From Flavobacteriales bacterium UBA7519 (lineage in GTDB: Bacteria; Bacteroidota; Bacteroidia; Flavobacteriales; Weeksellaceae), in contig DLND01000070.1 in NCBI GenBank assembly GCA_002476905.1, positions 1 to 5,488 on the forward strand: a stretch of 5,488 nucleotides of DNA, read 5' to 3'. The translations under genes and the position numbers were made by a program. Position 1 is the first letter of the stretch. Every line of letters begins with the position of its first letter. This document shows positions 5,147-5,488 of the stretch, piece after piece. The notes under the pieces were generated by a model that saw nothing but the letters and a program-made list of their open reading frames with translations, searched no databases and was not told the DNA's origin.

Positions 5147-5224
5147 TTTGCAAAAATTTTGACCATTTAATAAATCAAGATTGATAAAATGGCAGTTTTT
5201 AATCTTGACTTAAATATTTTTTTT
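5147..5224 (+). ncRNA. possible small RNA or structured leader (tentative)
   Basis: Downstream of the promoter at 5113-5143, TCAAGATT (5175-5182) and AATCTTGA (5201-5208) form a perfect 8-bp stem. An inner AAAA/TTTT pairing closes a TGGCAG loop. A T8 run (5217-5224) follows after 8 nt. This could be a transcript of about 75 nt ending there, or the first part of a long 5' leader of the gene at 5347. The gap between hairpin and T-run makes it a weak terminator, and the DNA is AT-rich enough for chance folding. Confidence 0.22.
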
Positions 5225-5264
5225 AAAATTTTAAATAATTGAAAATTAGAATTTTATTGTTTCT

Positions 5265-5299
5265 TTTGTTAGAAGGATGAAAACAAAATATTATTTTTG
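5265..5299 (+). promoter_or_regulatory. proximal promoter of the gene at 5347
   Basis: TATTTTTG (5292-5299) matches TAnnTTTG perfectly. TTTG at 5265-5268 lies 23 nt upstream, at the long end of the accepted range. The predicted start near 5303 leaves a leader of about 44 nt, whose end is strongly A/T-rich (TAAAATTTAAAATTTAAAAG), usual for starts in this phylum. Confidence 0.5.
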
Positions 5300-5346
5300 G
5301 CACGGAATTTACAATGTCTCCTGTGTAAAATTTAAAATTTAAAAGT

Positions 5347-5488
5347 ATGAAAACTTTAAAGCAATTGGTATTAGGTCTAGGAATTTTGGCTGGTGGAGTA
5401 GTTTCAGCTCAAAGTGCTGATATGACCAATATGTTCAAAGTAGGACTTAATGGTGGTGTATCTACAGGTGGTAATACATCTGCAAATC
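5347..5488 (+). CDS. secreted or outer-membrane beta-barrel protein, N-terminal part
   Basis: Only the first 47 codons are inside the window. They begin MKTLKQLVLGLGILAGGVVS, a clear Sec signal peptide with Lys2/Lys5, a hydrophobic core and a probable cleavage site after VSA (before QSAD). The mature start (FKVGLNGGVSTGGNTSAN) has the Gly/Asn-rich first-strand look of the small outer-membrane beta-barrel (porin-family) proteins of Flavobacteriia, so an outer-membrane location is likely but not proven. The ATG at 5347 is chosen because it opens directly on the signal peptide and follows an A-rich leader with a consensus promoter. The gene is single on its strand here, and what follows is out of view. 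Confidence 0.8.
   Translation, partial: MKTLKQLVLGLGILAGGVVSAQSADMTNMFKVGLNGGVSTGGNTSAN

Overview
The window looks like a chromosomal stretch from a member of the Bacteroidota, most likely Flavobacteriia near Chryseobacterium (family Weeksellaceae). The reasons are the AT-rich composition, the absence of Shine-Dalgarno sites with A-rich translation starts instead, several promoters of the Bacteroidota type (TTTG or TTG, then about 19-23 nt, then TAnnTTTG), a CRISPR repeat of 47 bp with 30-bp spacers, and the protein families present. The genus is an inference from remembered sequence character, not from a search.

Layout. Positions 1-405 are the right-hand end of a CRISPR array that continues beyond the left edge: one partial repeat, four identical 47-bp repeats, five 30-bp spacers and a decayed terminal repeat. 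The repeat architecture fits type II-C (Cas9), but no cas gene or tracrRNA is visible here. A hairpin terminator (496-529) separates the array from a 56-residue membrane protein of the lmo0937 type (550-720, minus). Next come two minus-strand genes that probably form an operon: corA (1699-2601), a CorA-type divalent-cation transporter, followed 9 nt later by an endonuclease/exonuclease/phosphatase-fold protein (799-1689). The corA promoter is almost perfect and lies so close to the ATG that the mRNA should be nearly leaderless.

The divergent corA-fabH gap (2602-2924) contains a roughly 130-bp inverted-repeat element that resembles a dispersed repeat or a structured RNA. A stand-alone KAS III (FabH-like) gene follows on the plus strand (2925-3947). 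A bidirectional terminator then separates it from a convergent organic-hydroperoxide module on the minus strand, ohr (4498-4920) followed by ohrR (3997-4425). A perfect 20-bp palindrome overlaps the predicted ohr promoter and is the obvious candidate for the OhrR operator. The right end holds a long AT-rich leader region with two consensus promoters and a hairpin. After it comes the start of a secreted or outer-membrane protein gene (5347 to beyond the edge).

How the parts work together. Ohr and OhrR form a classic peroxide-sensing circuit: the regulator represses, organic peroxide oxidises it, and the peroxidase is induced. CorA and the EEP protein share transcription but no evident pathway. 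The CRISPR array appears to carry a promoter in every repeat, pointing left, so each spacer could be expressed independently. Nothing in the window is clearly a new system. The most interesting points are the promoter-bearing CRISPR repeats, the 2649-2779 element, and the possible small RNA or long leader at 5147-5224.
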